NCBI RefSeq assembly: GCF_048264025.1
Contig: NZ_JBLXDN010000003.1
Location: 62,001 to 126,000, forward strand
Direction of reading: 5' to 3'
DNA: 64,000 bases
Origin: Nitrincola sp048264025
GTDB taxonomy: Bacteria > Pseudomonadota > Gammaproteobacteria > Pseudomonadales > Balneatricaceae
Positions 26,662 through 34,680 of the stretch are shown in pieces. The notes beneath the pieces are model-generated. The model was not told where the DNA came from, did not search any database, and saw only the letters and a list, made by a program, of their open reading frames with translations. Position numbers and translations under genes: made by a program. Every line of letters starts with the position of its first letter. Position 1 is the first letter of the stretch.

Positions 26662-28566
26662 ATGGCACTGATCAGAATAGATTCATTATCCCTGGCATTT
26701 GGTAACCGTGTATTGCTGGATAATGCGGCGTTACAAATTGAAGCAGGTGAGCGAGTTGCGCTAGTGGGTTTGAATGGCGCGGGAAAATCAACACTGCTGA
26801 AGCTGATCAGTGGCGAAATACACCCAGATAACGGCACACTCTGGCGTGCCCCTGGCGCGCGAATTGCACAGTTGCCCCAGTCCCTTCCGGCGGCGGATGA
26901 TCGCTTAATTCGTGATGTGATCAGCGCGGGTCTGGCTGATGTGGTGGCAATGCGAGAGGCCTATGAAGCACTGGCTCAACGGCCGGATGATGCGGCTATG
27001 CGTCAATTGGAACAGCTACAGCAGCAGATAGAAGCAGTGGATGGCTGGGACCTGGAACGCAAGGTGGAACGCGTAATGACGCGTCTGGGCTTGAATCCAG
27101 ATCAGACCATGGCTGAACTATCTGGTGGTTGGCGACGACGGGCGGCACTAGGTGCTGCGCTGGTGCAGGAGCCGGATCTGCTGTTACTGGATGAGCCAAC
27201 CAACCATCTGGATATCGAGGCCATTGAATGGATGGAGCAGATGCTGCTGGATTTCAAAGGCGGGTTGCTGTTTATTTCTCATGACCGGGCATTGGTTGAG
27301 CACCTGTCCACGGCGATCGTAGAGCTCGATCGCGGCATCCTGACCAAGTTTCCCGGTAATTACAGTCGTTTCCTGGAGCAGAAAGAGGCGTTGCTGGAAG
27401 AGGAAGCCCGACATCAGGCTGAATTTGACAAAAAACTGGCTCAGGAAGAACGCTGGATTCGTCAGGGTATCAAGGCGCGTCGTACCCGTAATGAAGGGCG
27501 TGTTCGTGCGTTAGAACAGCTGCGCCGGGAGCGTTCTCAGCGTCGTGATCGTCAAGGCAAGGCCAGCTTTTCACTGGATGATGCCGAAAAATCCGGCAAG
27601 CTGGTGGCTGAATTGGAAAATGTATCCCATGCCTATGGTGATAAGCGATTGATTAATAATCTCAGCATGAAAGTGCAGCGCGGTGATCGTATTGGTCTGA
27701 TCGGCCCGAACGGCGCCGGCAAAAGTACGCTATTACGCATTCTGCTGGGACAATTGCAGCCTGATTCCGGGCAGGTGCGTATTGGCACCAAAATGGAAGT
27801 GGCCTACTTTGATCAGATGCGCGATACGCTGGATCTGGAAAAAACTGTGATCGACAATGTTTCAGGTGGACGTGAAAGTGTCGATGTGCAGGGGCGTTCA
27901 CGCCATATCATTAGTTATTTATCTGATTTTCTGTTTAGTGCTGAGCGAGCACGTACTCCGGTCAAAGCACTATCGGGTGGTGAGTGTAACCGGGTATTAC
28001 TGGCGCGTTTATTCAGTAAACCGGCGAATATGCTGGTATTGGATGAGCCCACCAATGACCTGGATGTTGAAACCCTGGAGCTACTTGAAGAAATACTGAT
28101 GGACTTCAATGGCACCGTGCTGCTGGTCAGCCATGACCGTTCGTTTCTGGATAATGTGGTTACCAGCTCTTTGGTATTTGAGGGCCATGGCCAGGTTAAA
28201 GAATATGTGGGTGGCTACAACGATTGGTTACGTCAGCGTCAGCCAACGACAGCCGTGGTCGCACCTAAAGTAGCAACAGTTGAAACCAATCCCTCGTCAG
28301 TCAAGCAAGGTGGTGTTGTCAAGAAAACCGTGGCTCGTAAGCTCAGTTACAAGCTGCAACGCGAGCTGGATGCCTTGCCAGCTGAACTAGAGAGTGCAGA
28401 AGCGGCATTGGAAACAATTCAACAGACTATTGCTGATCCGGATTTTTACAGCCGTGATAATGCCGAAGTCACCGAAACATTAGGTGCATTGCAGCAGCAG
28501 GAAGCCCGTGTTGAGGTGTTAATGGAGCGCTGGCTTGAGTTGGAAGCGCTCCAACAGGAAAGCTAA
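26662..28566 (+). CDS. uup: ABC-F family ATPase Uup
   Basis: 634 aa from the ATG at 26662; an in-frame ATG at 26635 adds nine residues but lacks a good ribosome site. Two ATPase halves: Walker A GLNGAGKST and GPNGAGKST, signatures LSGGWRRR and LSGGECNR, Walker B LLLLDEPTNHLD and MLVLDEPTNDLD. A P-site interaction linker lies between them. A Uup-type C-terminal coiled coil follows (KLSYKLQRELDALPAELESA onward), which binds DNA in E. coli Uup. Not a transporter: no membrane domain. It ends in a palindrome shared with the convergent usp gene. Confidence 0.94.
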   Translation: MALIRIDSLSLAFGNRVLLDNAALQIEAGERVALVGLNGAGKSTLLKLISGEIHPDNGTLWRAPGARIAQLPQSLPAADDRLIRDVISAGLADVVAMREAYEALAQRPDDAAMRQLEQLQQQIEAVDGWDLERKVERVMTRLGLNPDQTMAELSGGWRRRAALGAALVQEPDLLLLDEPTNHLDIEAIEWMEQMLLDFKGGLLFISHDRALVEHLSTAIVELDRGILTKFPGNYSRFLEQKEALLEEEARHQAEFDKKLAQEERWIRQGIKARRTRNEGRVRALEQLRRERSQRRDRQGKASFSLDDAEKSGKLVAELENVSHAYGDKRLINNLSMKVQRGDRIGLIGPNGAGKSTLLRILLGQLQPDSGQVRIGTKMEVAYFDQMRDTLDLEKTVIDNVSGGRESVDVQGRSRHIISYLSDFLFSAERARTPVKALSGGECNRVLLARLFSKPANMLVLDEPTNDLDVETLELLEEILMDFNGTVLLVSHDRSFLDNVVTSSLVFEGHGQVKEYVGGYNDWLRQRQPTTAVVAPKVATVETNPSSVKQGGVVKKTVARKLSYKLQRELDALPAELESAEAALETIQQTIADPDFYSRDNAEVTETLGALQQQEARVEVLMERWLELEALQQES

Positions 28567-28588
28567 GGCTTAGCTTTCCTGAGTTTTA
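28555..28588. terminator. bidirectional palindromic terminator spanning two stop codons
   Basis: A 12-bp perfect stem, CAGGAAAGCTAA (28555-28566) with TTAGCTTTCCTG (28570-28581), and a 3-nt loop GGC. Four T follow in the plus direction at 28585-28588; no T-run follows on the minus side. Both stop codons lie within it, so both encoded proteins end in Gln-Glu-Ser. Confidence 0.8.
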
Positions 28589-29013
28589 ACCCGAATCGCT
28601 AATACATCGCACTTCGCTCCATGTAGCACACCATTGGCTGTGGAGCCGAGTAACAAGGCCAAGCCATGGCGACCGTGGCTACCGACAATGATTAAATCAG
28701 CTGCGGTTTCACTGGCTACACGGTGAATTTCAGATTCCGTGTGGCCAGTAACGATATGGCGTCGGCTCACTGGGTGGTCGATGGTGGCGCAGAGGTTGTT
28801 TAGCTTCTGTTCAGCATGCTCATCGAGCTGTTCCTGTATCGTGGACAGATCCATTGGAACATCACCACCATAAGCGAAGGTGAGTGGTTCAACTACATGG
28901 ATAATATCCAGTTCCGCCTGATATAAGCGCGCCAGCTCAGCGGCTTTAGTGATCAGTTGCTCAGATTCGTCGGAAAGATCAATAGCTAACAGTATATGTG
29001 AATAGGTACTCAT
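28570..29013 (-). CDS. universal stress protein (UspA family)
   Basis: 147 aa. The nucleotide-binding alpha/beta fold is clear: ILLAIDLSDESE at the N-terminus, and GSHGRHGLALLLGSTANGV near the end, the GX2GX9G(S/T) ATP-binding motif. USPs dampen stress and sometimes gate transporters. It stands alone, converging on uup across a shared palindromic terminator. It is distinct from the teaD-like USP at 53.2 kb. Confidence 0.93.
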   Translation of the reverse strand: MSTYSHILLAIDLSDESEQLITKAAELARLYQAELDIIHVVEPLTFAYGGDVPMDLSTIQEQLDEHAEQKLNNLCATIDHPVSRRHIVTGHTESEIHRVASETAADLIIVGSHGRHGLALLLGSTANGVLHGAKCDVLAIRVKTQES

Positions 29014-29061
29014 GACGGCGCCCTTTAATGAATTAACTTACATTAAGTATAGGATAACAGG

Positions 29062-29568
29062 ATGGAATGGGTAATCTCTATAGTGGTTATGTTGTCACTG
29101 TTTGGTTCAATTATGTGGATTCGCCCTAGTCCGCGAGAGCGCATGCTATCCAAAATTCGCTTGCATGCCCGTCAGCTGGGGTTTTCTGTGCAAATTGCCA
29201 ACTTGGAAACACCGCGTGGTAAAGGGGAGATGGAGCCGGAAAAAATCCGTGTGCCAGCTTATCGGGTGCTGCGCAGTGATCTGTCTCGCGATGAGCGCGA
29301 TCAATGGACAAGTTGGCAGATTTTCAGAACAGAGAATGTTGCTAATCAAGGTTTGCCGGAAGGCTGGTCCTGGAAGCGTGGAGAGTATCAATTAAGCAGT
29401 ACGGCCTGTGAGCAGATTGCCGCATTGATCCAGACGTTACCGCCTGAGGTGATTGCGCTGGAGTCCAGCCCGGTGCATTTTAGCGTGTACTGGCGTGAAT
29501 CGGGAGGACCGGAACAGCTGGATAGCATACTTGCTGCATTGCAACCTATATTAAAAGCCAAAATTTAA
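29062..29568 (+). CDS. conserved membrane-anchored protein of unknown function
   Basis: 168 aa. I do not recognise a named family. It has one N-terminal helix (WVISIVVMLSLFGSIMWI, about 3-20), then a soluble, probably cytoplasmic part with RPSPRERMLSKIRLHARQLG, a mixed alpha/beta middle (TSWQIFR, LPEGWSWKRGEY) and a C-terminal FSVYWRESGGPEQLDSILAALQP. The positive residues after the helix suggest an N-out, C-in anchor. It lies 12 bp before the DUF1653 gene and is likely co-transcribed with it. Confidence 0.75.
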   Translation: MEWVISIVVMLSLFGSIMWIRPSPRERMLSKIRLHARQLGFSVQIANLETPRGKGEMEPEKIRVPAYRVLRSDLSRDERDQWTSWQIFRTENVANQGLPEGWSWKRGEYQLSSTACEQIAALIQTLPPEVIALESSPVHFSVYWRESGGPEQLDSILAALQPILKAKI

Positions 29569-29580
29569 GCAGGAAAGTCT

Positions 29581-29799
29581 ATGCCATTACCTTCTCCAGG
29601 ACGTTATCGTCATTATAAAGGCCATGAATACCAAGTGCTGGATTGTGCCCGGCATTCCGAAACCGAAGACTGGATGGTGATTTACCGTCCCTGTTATGGC
29701 GAGGGCGGATTATGGGTCCGGCCTGCCGCGATGTTCAGTGAGTCAGTTAAGACGGTTGATGGAGAAGAGCTGCCACGTTTTGAGCGTATCGGTGACTGA
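29581..29799 (+). CDS. DUF1653 family protein
   Basis: 72 aa small soluble protein. The pattern GRYRHYKGHEYQVLDCARHSET, then VIYRPCYGEGGLWVRPAAMF, is the DUF1653 fold, a small beta-barrel-like domain of unknown role found across bacteria. Ribosome site AGGAAAG 5 nt upstream. Operon with the membrane-anchored protein before it. Confidence 0.85.
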   Translation: MPLPSPGRYRHYKGHEYQVLDCARHSETEDWMVIYRPCYGEGGLWVRPAAMFSESVKTVDGEELPRFERIGD

Positions 29800-29812
29800 T
29801 GCTGTTGAGTGC

Positions 29813-30541
29813 TCAGTTCGGATCTTTAAGATAGGCATCAATCGAATCTGCCAGTGCGCCGGGTCCAAAGTCGCGCTTAGGCTGCAGTTGGTCAATTAAT
29901 TGTTGTACTGGTTGTAGTCTGTCCTGTTTTTGGCGCTGCGGTACGGCGGCTCTCACCAGAATTGCTTTGGCGTGCTTGTAGTGTGACAGGGCACCCAGTT
30001 TATCGCCTTGCTGCATCAAAGTGCGTCCCTGGGTGATATGTGCATCGGCCACCATGGAAATATTCAGCCAGTAGAGTTCTTGCTGGTAGGTATGTGCCAG
30101 TTGAGGTGTCATTTTGCCTTTGTTGGCCATATCAATAATCAGCTTTTCGGCAAAATTAATGTAGATCTGGGCTTTTCGTACCGCTCTGTCGTTATTGAAC
30201 GGTTCCTGTTTTGGACGGGTTCTATCGGTAGTGTCTTTGATTTTACTAACATCGGTCATGAGTTCAGAATCGGGTGCGAGCACGCCAATCTCTTCAATCA
30301 GCGACAAGGCATGCTGGTTCAGCTTGTCGGTTATGTCGCCTCGGCAGTTGATTTCTTTCAGTACGGCTAGTGCATTAAGTGTATGTTCTGACTGCTCTTT
30401 AAGCCATTTCAAGCGAGCATTGCGGGTTTCTTTATACTTTTCTCTGGAGGTGATGACGAAGTTCACCGACAAGGCAGCCAGGCCCAGTGCAGCAATCAGA
30501 AAAACGTAAATGAGGTTGTCACTCAGCATCAGCTTTGGCAC
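29813..30541 (-). CDS. conserved membrane-anchored helical protein
   Basis: 242 aa, no family recognised. It starts with a hydrophobic helix (LIYVFLIAALGLAALSVNFVI, about 9-29). The remainder is charged and mostly alpha-helical with a TPR-like end (AHITQGRTLMQQGDKLGALSHYKHAKAILVRA), and DFGPGALADSIDAYLK at the C-terminus. An alternative start MLSDN is four residues in. It is divergent from topA with a 175-bp gap and converges on the DUF1653 gene. The helix pattern suggests a scaffold, but no function is claimed. Confidence 0.7.
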   Translation of the reverse strand: MPKLMLSDNLIYVFLIAALGLAALSVNFVITSREKYKETRNARLKWLKEQSEHTLNALAVLKEINCRGDITDKLNQHALSLIEEIGVLAPDSELMTDVSKIKDTTDRTRPKQEPFNNDRAVRKAQIYINFAEKLIIDMANKGKMTPQLAHTYQQELYWLNISMVADAHITQGRTLMQQGDKLGALSHYKHAKAILVRAAVPQRQKQDRLQPVQQLIDQLQPKRDFGPGALADSIDAYLKDPN

Positions 30542-30615
30542 TCTGGTATAAAGAAATCGTAAAAAGCGCTATTACAGAGCGATTTAGCTCTATTATGGCA
30601 ACTTTTTTGTAAAGA

Positions 30616-30640
30616 TAAACTGTATTGATAAGACAGTTTA
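30616..30640. promoter_or_regulatory. inverted repeat upstream of the topA promoter
   Basis: TAAACTGT (30616-30623) and ACAGTTTA (30633-30640) with a 9-nt spacer form an 8-bp perfect inverted repeat, 2 bp upstream of the topA -35. It could be an operator. It resembles a LexA box but its spacing is N9, not N8. Confidence 0.5.
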
Positions 30641-30642
30641 AC

Positions 30643-30671
30643 TTGACCCCGCTCAACTCAACACTTATATA
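30643..30671 (+). promoter_or_regulatory. sigma-70 promoter for topA
   Basis: TTGACC (30643-30648) and TATATA (30666-30671) with a 17-bp spacer, a near-ideal sigma-70 promoter. It starts transcription about 40 nt before the topA ATG. Confidence 0.65.
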
Positions 30672-30716
30672 TGCACGATAATTTCCGGCGCACAGCGACA
30701 TAAAGGAACAGATTTA

Positions 30717-33362
30717 ATGGGTAAAACCCTCGTCATCGTGGAGTCACCGGCCAAGGCTCGCACTATCAATAAATACCTTGGTAGCCAGTATGTGGTGAAA
30801 TCCAGTGTGGGTCATATTCGTGACCTGCCGACCAGCGGCAGTGGTGGCACTACCGACCCCAAAGAGCGTGCCCGTCTGGCGGCGCAGACTCGCAAGCTTT
30901 CTGATGAAGATAAGGTTGCTTACAAGAAAACCAAGGCGCGGGAGCAATTGATCCGGCGTATGGGGATCGACCCTGAGCACGGCTGGGCAGCTCGATACGA
31001 GATATTGCCAGGCAAAGAAAAAGTGGTCGATGAACTGAAAAAGCTGGCGGCCAGCGCTGATGAAATCTATCTGGCAACGGATTTGGACCGCGAAGGGGAA
31101 GCCATAGCCTGGCATTTGCGTGAAGCGATCGGTGGCGACGACAGCCGCTATAAGCGGGTCGTATTTAATGAAATAACCAAAAAAGCCATCAAGGAAGCCT
31201 TCAAAGAGCCAGGTGATCTGGCCATGAGTCGCGTTAATGCTCAGCAGGCCCGACGTTTTCTTGATCGAGTGGTGGGTTACATGGTGTCGCCACTCTTGTG
31301 GGAAAAAGTGGCCCGGGGCTTATCGGCTGGCCGTGTACAGTCAGTAGCGGTGCGTCTGGTGGTAGATCGCGAACGGGAAATTCGTGCGTTTATCCCTGAA
31401 GAGTATTGGGAAGTGTTTGCCTCTACGGTCAGTGAAGACGGTGAATCACTCAGGCTTCAGGTTATCCGCCAGGGCGATGCAGCCTTCCGGCCGACCTCCA
31501 AAGATGAAACTGACAAGCTGTTGGCGTTGCTCAACAAAGCCGACTACCGCATTACCGGTCGAGAAGATCGTGCTACCAGCAGCAAGCCTTCAGCCCCCTT
31601 TATCACCTCGACACTGCAACAAGCCGCCAGCACCCGACTGGGTTTTGGGGTCAAAAAGACCATGATGATGGCGCAGCGTTTGTATGAAGCTGGTTACATC
31701 ACCTACATGCGTACCGACTCAACCAACTTGAGCGAGGAAGCTGTTGCGACCTGCCGTGACTATATTCTGGATCAGTTTGGTGAGCGTTACTTGCCGGAGC
31801 AGCCGATACGTTACAGCAGCAAAGAGGGCGCACAGGAAGCACATGAGGCGATACGTCCCTCGGATGTCAATCAAACCGCCGATACCCTTAGTGGTATGGA
31901 GTCTGATGCTGAGCGCCTGTATGACCTGATTCGGCGGCAATTCCTGGCCTGTCAGATGACGCCAGCACTCTATACCAGTACCCGGATTACCGTGCGTGCC
32001 AGTGATTTTGAGTTGGCCGTGAAAGGGCGGATTCTGCGTTTTGACGGTTATACACGGGTATTGCCAGCGCGTGGCAAGAATGATGAAGACGTGATTCTGC
32101 CGGACCTGAAAGAGGGCGATACGCTATCGCTGCAGGGACTGGAACCAAAGCAGCACTTTACCCGTCCGTCTCCACGCTATACCGAGGCCAGCCTGGTCAA
32201 AGAGTTGGAAAAGCGCGGCATCGGCCGGCCGTCAACCTATGCGGCGATTATTTCCACCATTCAGGATCGCGGTTATGTCGAGGTTCAAGGACGGCGTTTC
32301 TATGCCTGTAAAATGGGCGATATAGTGACAGAGCGCCTGAGTGAAAGCTTTTCTGACCTGATGGATTACAGCTTTACCGCACGCATGGAAGAATATCTGG
32401 ATGAGGTTGCCCGTGGTGATCTGGATTGGAAAGCCTTGCTTGACAAGTTCTATAAGGATTTTGTACAGGATTTGGAACAGGCGCAGGATCCGGAAGAAGG
32501 TATGCGTCCCAATGCACCTACACCGACTGATATCGATTGCCCGGATTGCGGGCGCAAGATGATGATCCGTACCGGTAGCACGGGGGTGTTTCTGGGTTGT
32601 TCTGGCTATTCACTGCCGCCCAAAGAGCGCTGCAAGTGCACCATCAACCTGATTTCTGGTGATGAGGTAGTCAGTGCGGATGCCGATGAGGAGGCCGAAT
32701 CACGCATACTGCGTAACAAGCACCGTTGTAAACTTTGCGGCACAGCTATGGACTCCTACCTGCTGGATGAAAAACGCAAGCTGCATATCTGTGGTAATAA
32801 TCCGGACTGTGCTGGCTTTGAGGTGGAGCAGGGTAGCTTCAGGATCAAAGGCTATGACGGCCCGACCATTGAGTGTGATAAATGCGGTTCTGATATGCAG
32901 CTGAAAACTGGCCGCTTCGGTAAGTTTTTTGGTTGCACCAATTCAGAATGTAAAAATACCCGCAAGCTTTTGCGTAGTGGTGAAGCGGCGCCGCCTAAAA
33001 TGGACCCGGTGGCCATGCCGGAACTACAGTGTGAAAAGGTGGATGATACCTACGTACTGAGAGATGGTGCCAGCGGCTTGTTTTTGGCAGCCAGTCAGTT
33101 CCCGAAAAAGCGTGAAACACGTGCGCCACTGGTCAGTGAACTGTTACCGCATAAAGCTGAAATAGATCCAAAGTATCACTTTTTGCTAACCGCACCCGTT
33201 CAGGATGATGAAGGTAATCCGACCATTGTACGCTATAGCCGGAAAACCAAAGAACAGTATGTGATGACTGAAAAAGAGGGTAAGGCGACCGGTTGGCGTG
33301 CTTTCTACGACCGAGGAAACTGGACAGTCGAGCAAGCTAAAAAGCGTGTGTCTAAATCCTGA
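30717..33362 (+). CDS. topA: DNA topoisomerase I
   Basis: 881 aa type IA enzyme that relaxes negative supercoils. TOPRIM domain at the N-terminus (LVIVESPAKA; then DLDREGEAIAWH with the acidic triad), active-site Tyr330 in GYITYMRTDST, the large ring domains, and three C-terminal four-Cys zinc ribbons (CPDCG...CKC, CKLCG...C, CDKCG...C at about 600, 670 and 725). A further tail follows. Size near E. coli TopA (865). Upstream is a good promoter and a palindrome. Confidence 0.97.
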   Translation: MGKTLVIVESPAKARTINKYLGSQYVVKSSVGHIRDLPTSGSGGTTDPKERARLAAQTRKLSDEDKVAYKKTKAREQLIRRMGIDPEHGWAARYEILPGKEKVVDELKKLAASADEIYLATDLDREGEAIAWHLREAIGGDDSRYKRVVFNEITKKAIKEAFKEPGDLAMSRVNAQQARRFLDRVVGYMVSPLLWEKVARGLSAGRVQSVAVRLVVDREREIRAFIPEEYWEVFASTVSEDGESLRLQVIRQGDAAFRPTSKDETDKLLALLNKADYRITGREDRATSSKPSAPFITSTLQQAASTRLGFGVKKTMMMAQRLYEAGYITYMRTDSTNLSEEAVATCRDYILDQFGERYLPEQPIRYSSKEGAQEAHEAIRPSDVNQTADTLSGMESDAERLYDLIRRQFLACQMTPALYTSTRITVRASDFELAVKGRILRFDGYTRVLPARGKNDEDVILPDLKEGDTLSLQGLEPKQHFTRPSPRYTEASLVKELEKRGIGRPSTYAAIISTIQDRGYVEVQGRRFYACKMGDIVTERLSESFSDLMDYSFTARMEEYLDEVARGDLDWKALLDKFYKDFVQDLEQAQDPEEGMRPNAPTPTDIDCPDCGRKMMIRTGSTGVFLGCSGYSLPPKERCKCTINLISGDEVVSADADEEAESRILRNKHRCKLCGTAMDSYLLDEKRKLHICGNNPDCAGFEVEQGSFRIKGYDGPTIECDKCGSDMQLKTGRFGKFFGCTNSECKNTRKLLRSGEAAPPKMDPVAMPELQCEKVDDTYVLRDGASGLFLAASQFPKKRETRAPLVSELLPHKAEIDPKYHFLLTAPVQDDEGNPTIVRYSRKTKEQYVMTEKEGKATGWRAFYDRGNWTVEQAKKRVSKS

Positions 33363-33415
33363 TTTACCGATAGTTTGAGAGCAAAAGTCCCAGAGCAAGC
33401 CCTGGAGGGGTTGAA

Positions 33416-33940
33416 ATGAGTGAAGTCTACCTGGCCCGTACTAACCAGAAACTGAATTTTGCCAGATTGCATCTGGACGCGCTGAAAAATGCCCAGAATT
33501 CATCAGCCTGGAGTAAACATGCGTTAATTGAGTCCTATCAGGAATCGGTATTGTTTCATCTGGCGTCTACATACAGCGCGCTGTTGCGCGAGGTAGCTGA
33601 GCGTTACAGTGTGGAAACAGAGAGTATTGTTGGCTTGCCAGATTTGGCGTTAGGCTTTGAAAAAGCCGGGTTTGAGTCGCCAGAGTTGAACCAGTTACAA
33701 GAGCTGGAATCACGTCAGGACAGCTGGTTACATAAGTTGCTTCGAGCCTATGCGGCCTGCTGGGTAGCTGTAGACAGACAGCAAAACTCAACAGTGTCTT
33801 CGAGTCTTTCAGAAATTCATGTGATGCAGGTGAATCCGGATCATGCCGAAGATCAGGATGTGTATAGCGAATATCAAGCCTGGTTGGACAGTATGCGCAA
33901 ATTAGTCGATAGGCTCAGAGAGGGTATGCAAGAGTGGTGA
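33416..33940 (+). CDS. DUF6586-like conserved protein
   Basis: 174 aa cytoplasmic, probably all-alpha. Starts MSEVYLARTNQKLNFARLHLDAL and has WSKHALIESYQESVLFHLASTY, similar to the protein encoded between topA and lexA in Pseudomonas, which I remember as DUF6586. Function unknown. It converges on lexA with a 26-bp gap. Its steady position beside topA and lexA is the main clue to a link with DNA metabolism. Confidence 0.7.
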   Translation: MSEVYLARTNQKLNFARLHLDALKNAQNSSAWSKHALIESYQESVLFHLASTYSALLREVAERYSVETESIVGLPDLALGFEKAGFESPELNQLQELESRQDSWLHKLLRAYAACWVAVDRQQNSTVSSSLSEIHVMQVNPDHAEDQDVYSEYQAWLDSMRKLVDRLREGMQEW

Positions 33941-33966
33941 GCACTCCTGCATACTGATTTTATTAT

Positions 33967-34581
33967 TTAGCTCTGCTGGCGAATCACACCTACACCGAGG
34001 CCCTCGATGATTAGCTCGTCTTGGGTCAGGTCCAGCTCAATCGGACTGAACTCTTCGTTTTCAGCGATAAGGCTGACTTTACTGCCTTGACGCTGAAAAC
34101 GCTTAACAGTGACTTCATCACCGATTCTGGCGACCACAACCTGACCATTGCGTATTTCCTGGGTCTGGTGCACCGCCAATAAATCACCGTCCATAATGCC
34201 GATATTCTTCATACTCATGCCACGCACGCGCAGCAGATAATCTGCCGGAGGATGAAAAAAATCCGGGGCGATATTACAGCGCTCTTCGATATGTTCCAAC
34301 GCCAGAATCGGAGAACCTGCTGCTACAGAGCCAACCAGAGGGAGACCGGTTTCTTCCGGATCATTGATCGGTTCATCCGGCAGGCGTATGCCTCGGGAGG
34401 TATGCTGAATCATCTCTATCGCACCTTTTCGCTGCAAAGCTTTAAGATGCTCTTCTGCCGCATTGGCCGATTTGAAACCCAGCTCCCGTGCGATTTCGGC
34501 GCGCGTAGGTGGATAGCCGGTGGATTCAATATGACGACGAATGCAGTCAAGTACTTGTGATTGACGCGCTGTAAGTTTCAT
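33967..34581 (-). CDS. lexA: SOS repressor LexA
   Basis: 204 aa from the ATG at 34581. An N-terminal winged helix reads the SOS box: LTARQSQVLDCIRRHIESTGYPPTRAEIA, then GFKSANAAEEHL recognition helix. The autoproteolysis site is Ala88-Gly89 (VAAG), catalytic Ser123 (GMSMKN) and Lys160 (VTVKR), all present. RecA filaments trigger its self-cleavage and so switch on the SOS response. Two SOS boxes lie immediately upstream, giving autoregulation. No sulA-like gene sits beside it. Confidence 0.97.
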   Translation of the reverse strand: MKLTARQSQVLDCIRRHIESTGYPPTRAEIARELGFKSANAAEEHLKALQRKGAIEMIQHTSRGIRLPDEPINDPEETGLPLVGSVAAGSPILALEHIEERCNIAPDFFHPPADYLLRVRGMSMKNIGIMDGDLLAVHQTQEIRNGQVVVARIGDEVTVKRFQRQGSKVSLIAENEEFSPIELDLTQDELIIEGLGVGVIRQQS

Positions 34582-34589
34582 TTTATAAC

Positions 34590-34605
34590 CTGTTTTTGTG
34601 TACAG
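34590..34605. promoter_or_regulatory. SOS (LexA) box 1
   Basis: CTGTTTTTGTGTACAG fits CTGT-N8-ACAG exactly. It begins 9 bp from the lexA ATG. It should control lexA and, across the divergent gap, possibly dinG. Confidence 0.9.
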
Positions 34606-34608
34606 TAA

Positions 34609-34624
34609 CTGCATTTTTGTACAG
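34609..34624. promoter_or_regulatory. SOS (LexA) box 2
   Basis: CTGCATTTTTGTACAG has one mismatch in the left half-site (CTGC for CTGT). Its centre is 19 bp from that of box 1, much like the tandem boxes of E. coli lexA, so cooperative binding on one DNA face is plausible. Confidence 0.8.
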
Positions 34625-34680
34625 TATTGTGGCTACGTCAAGTCTGTTGTGTCTGATTGATGTAGTTTTTGATAAAATAG

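Noticed and set aside
30616..30640. CTGT and ACAG arms upstream of topA as a LexA box
   Set aside because: The spacer is 9 nt; LexA needs 8, as seen at lexA. Kept only as a palindrome.
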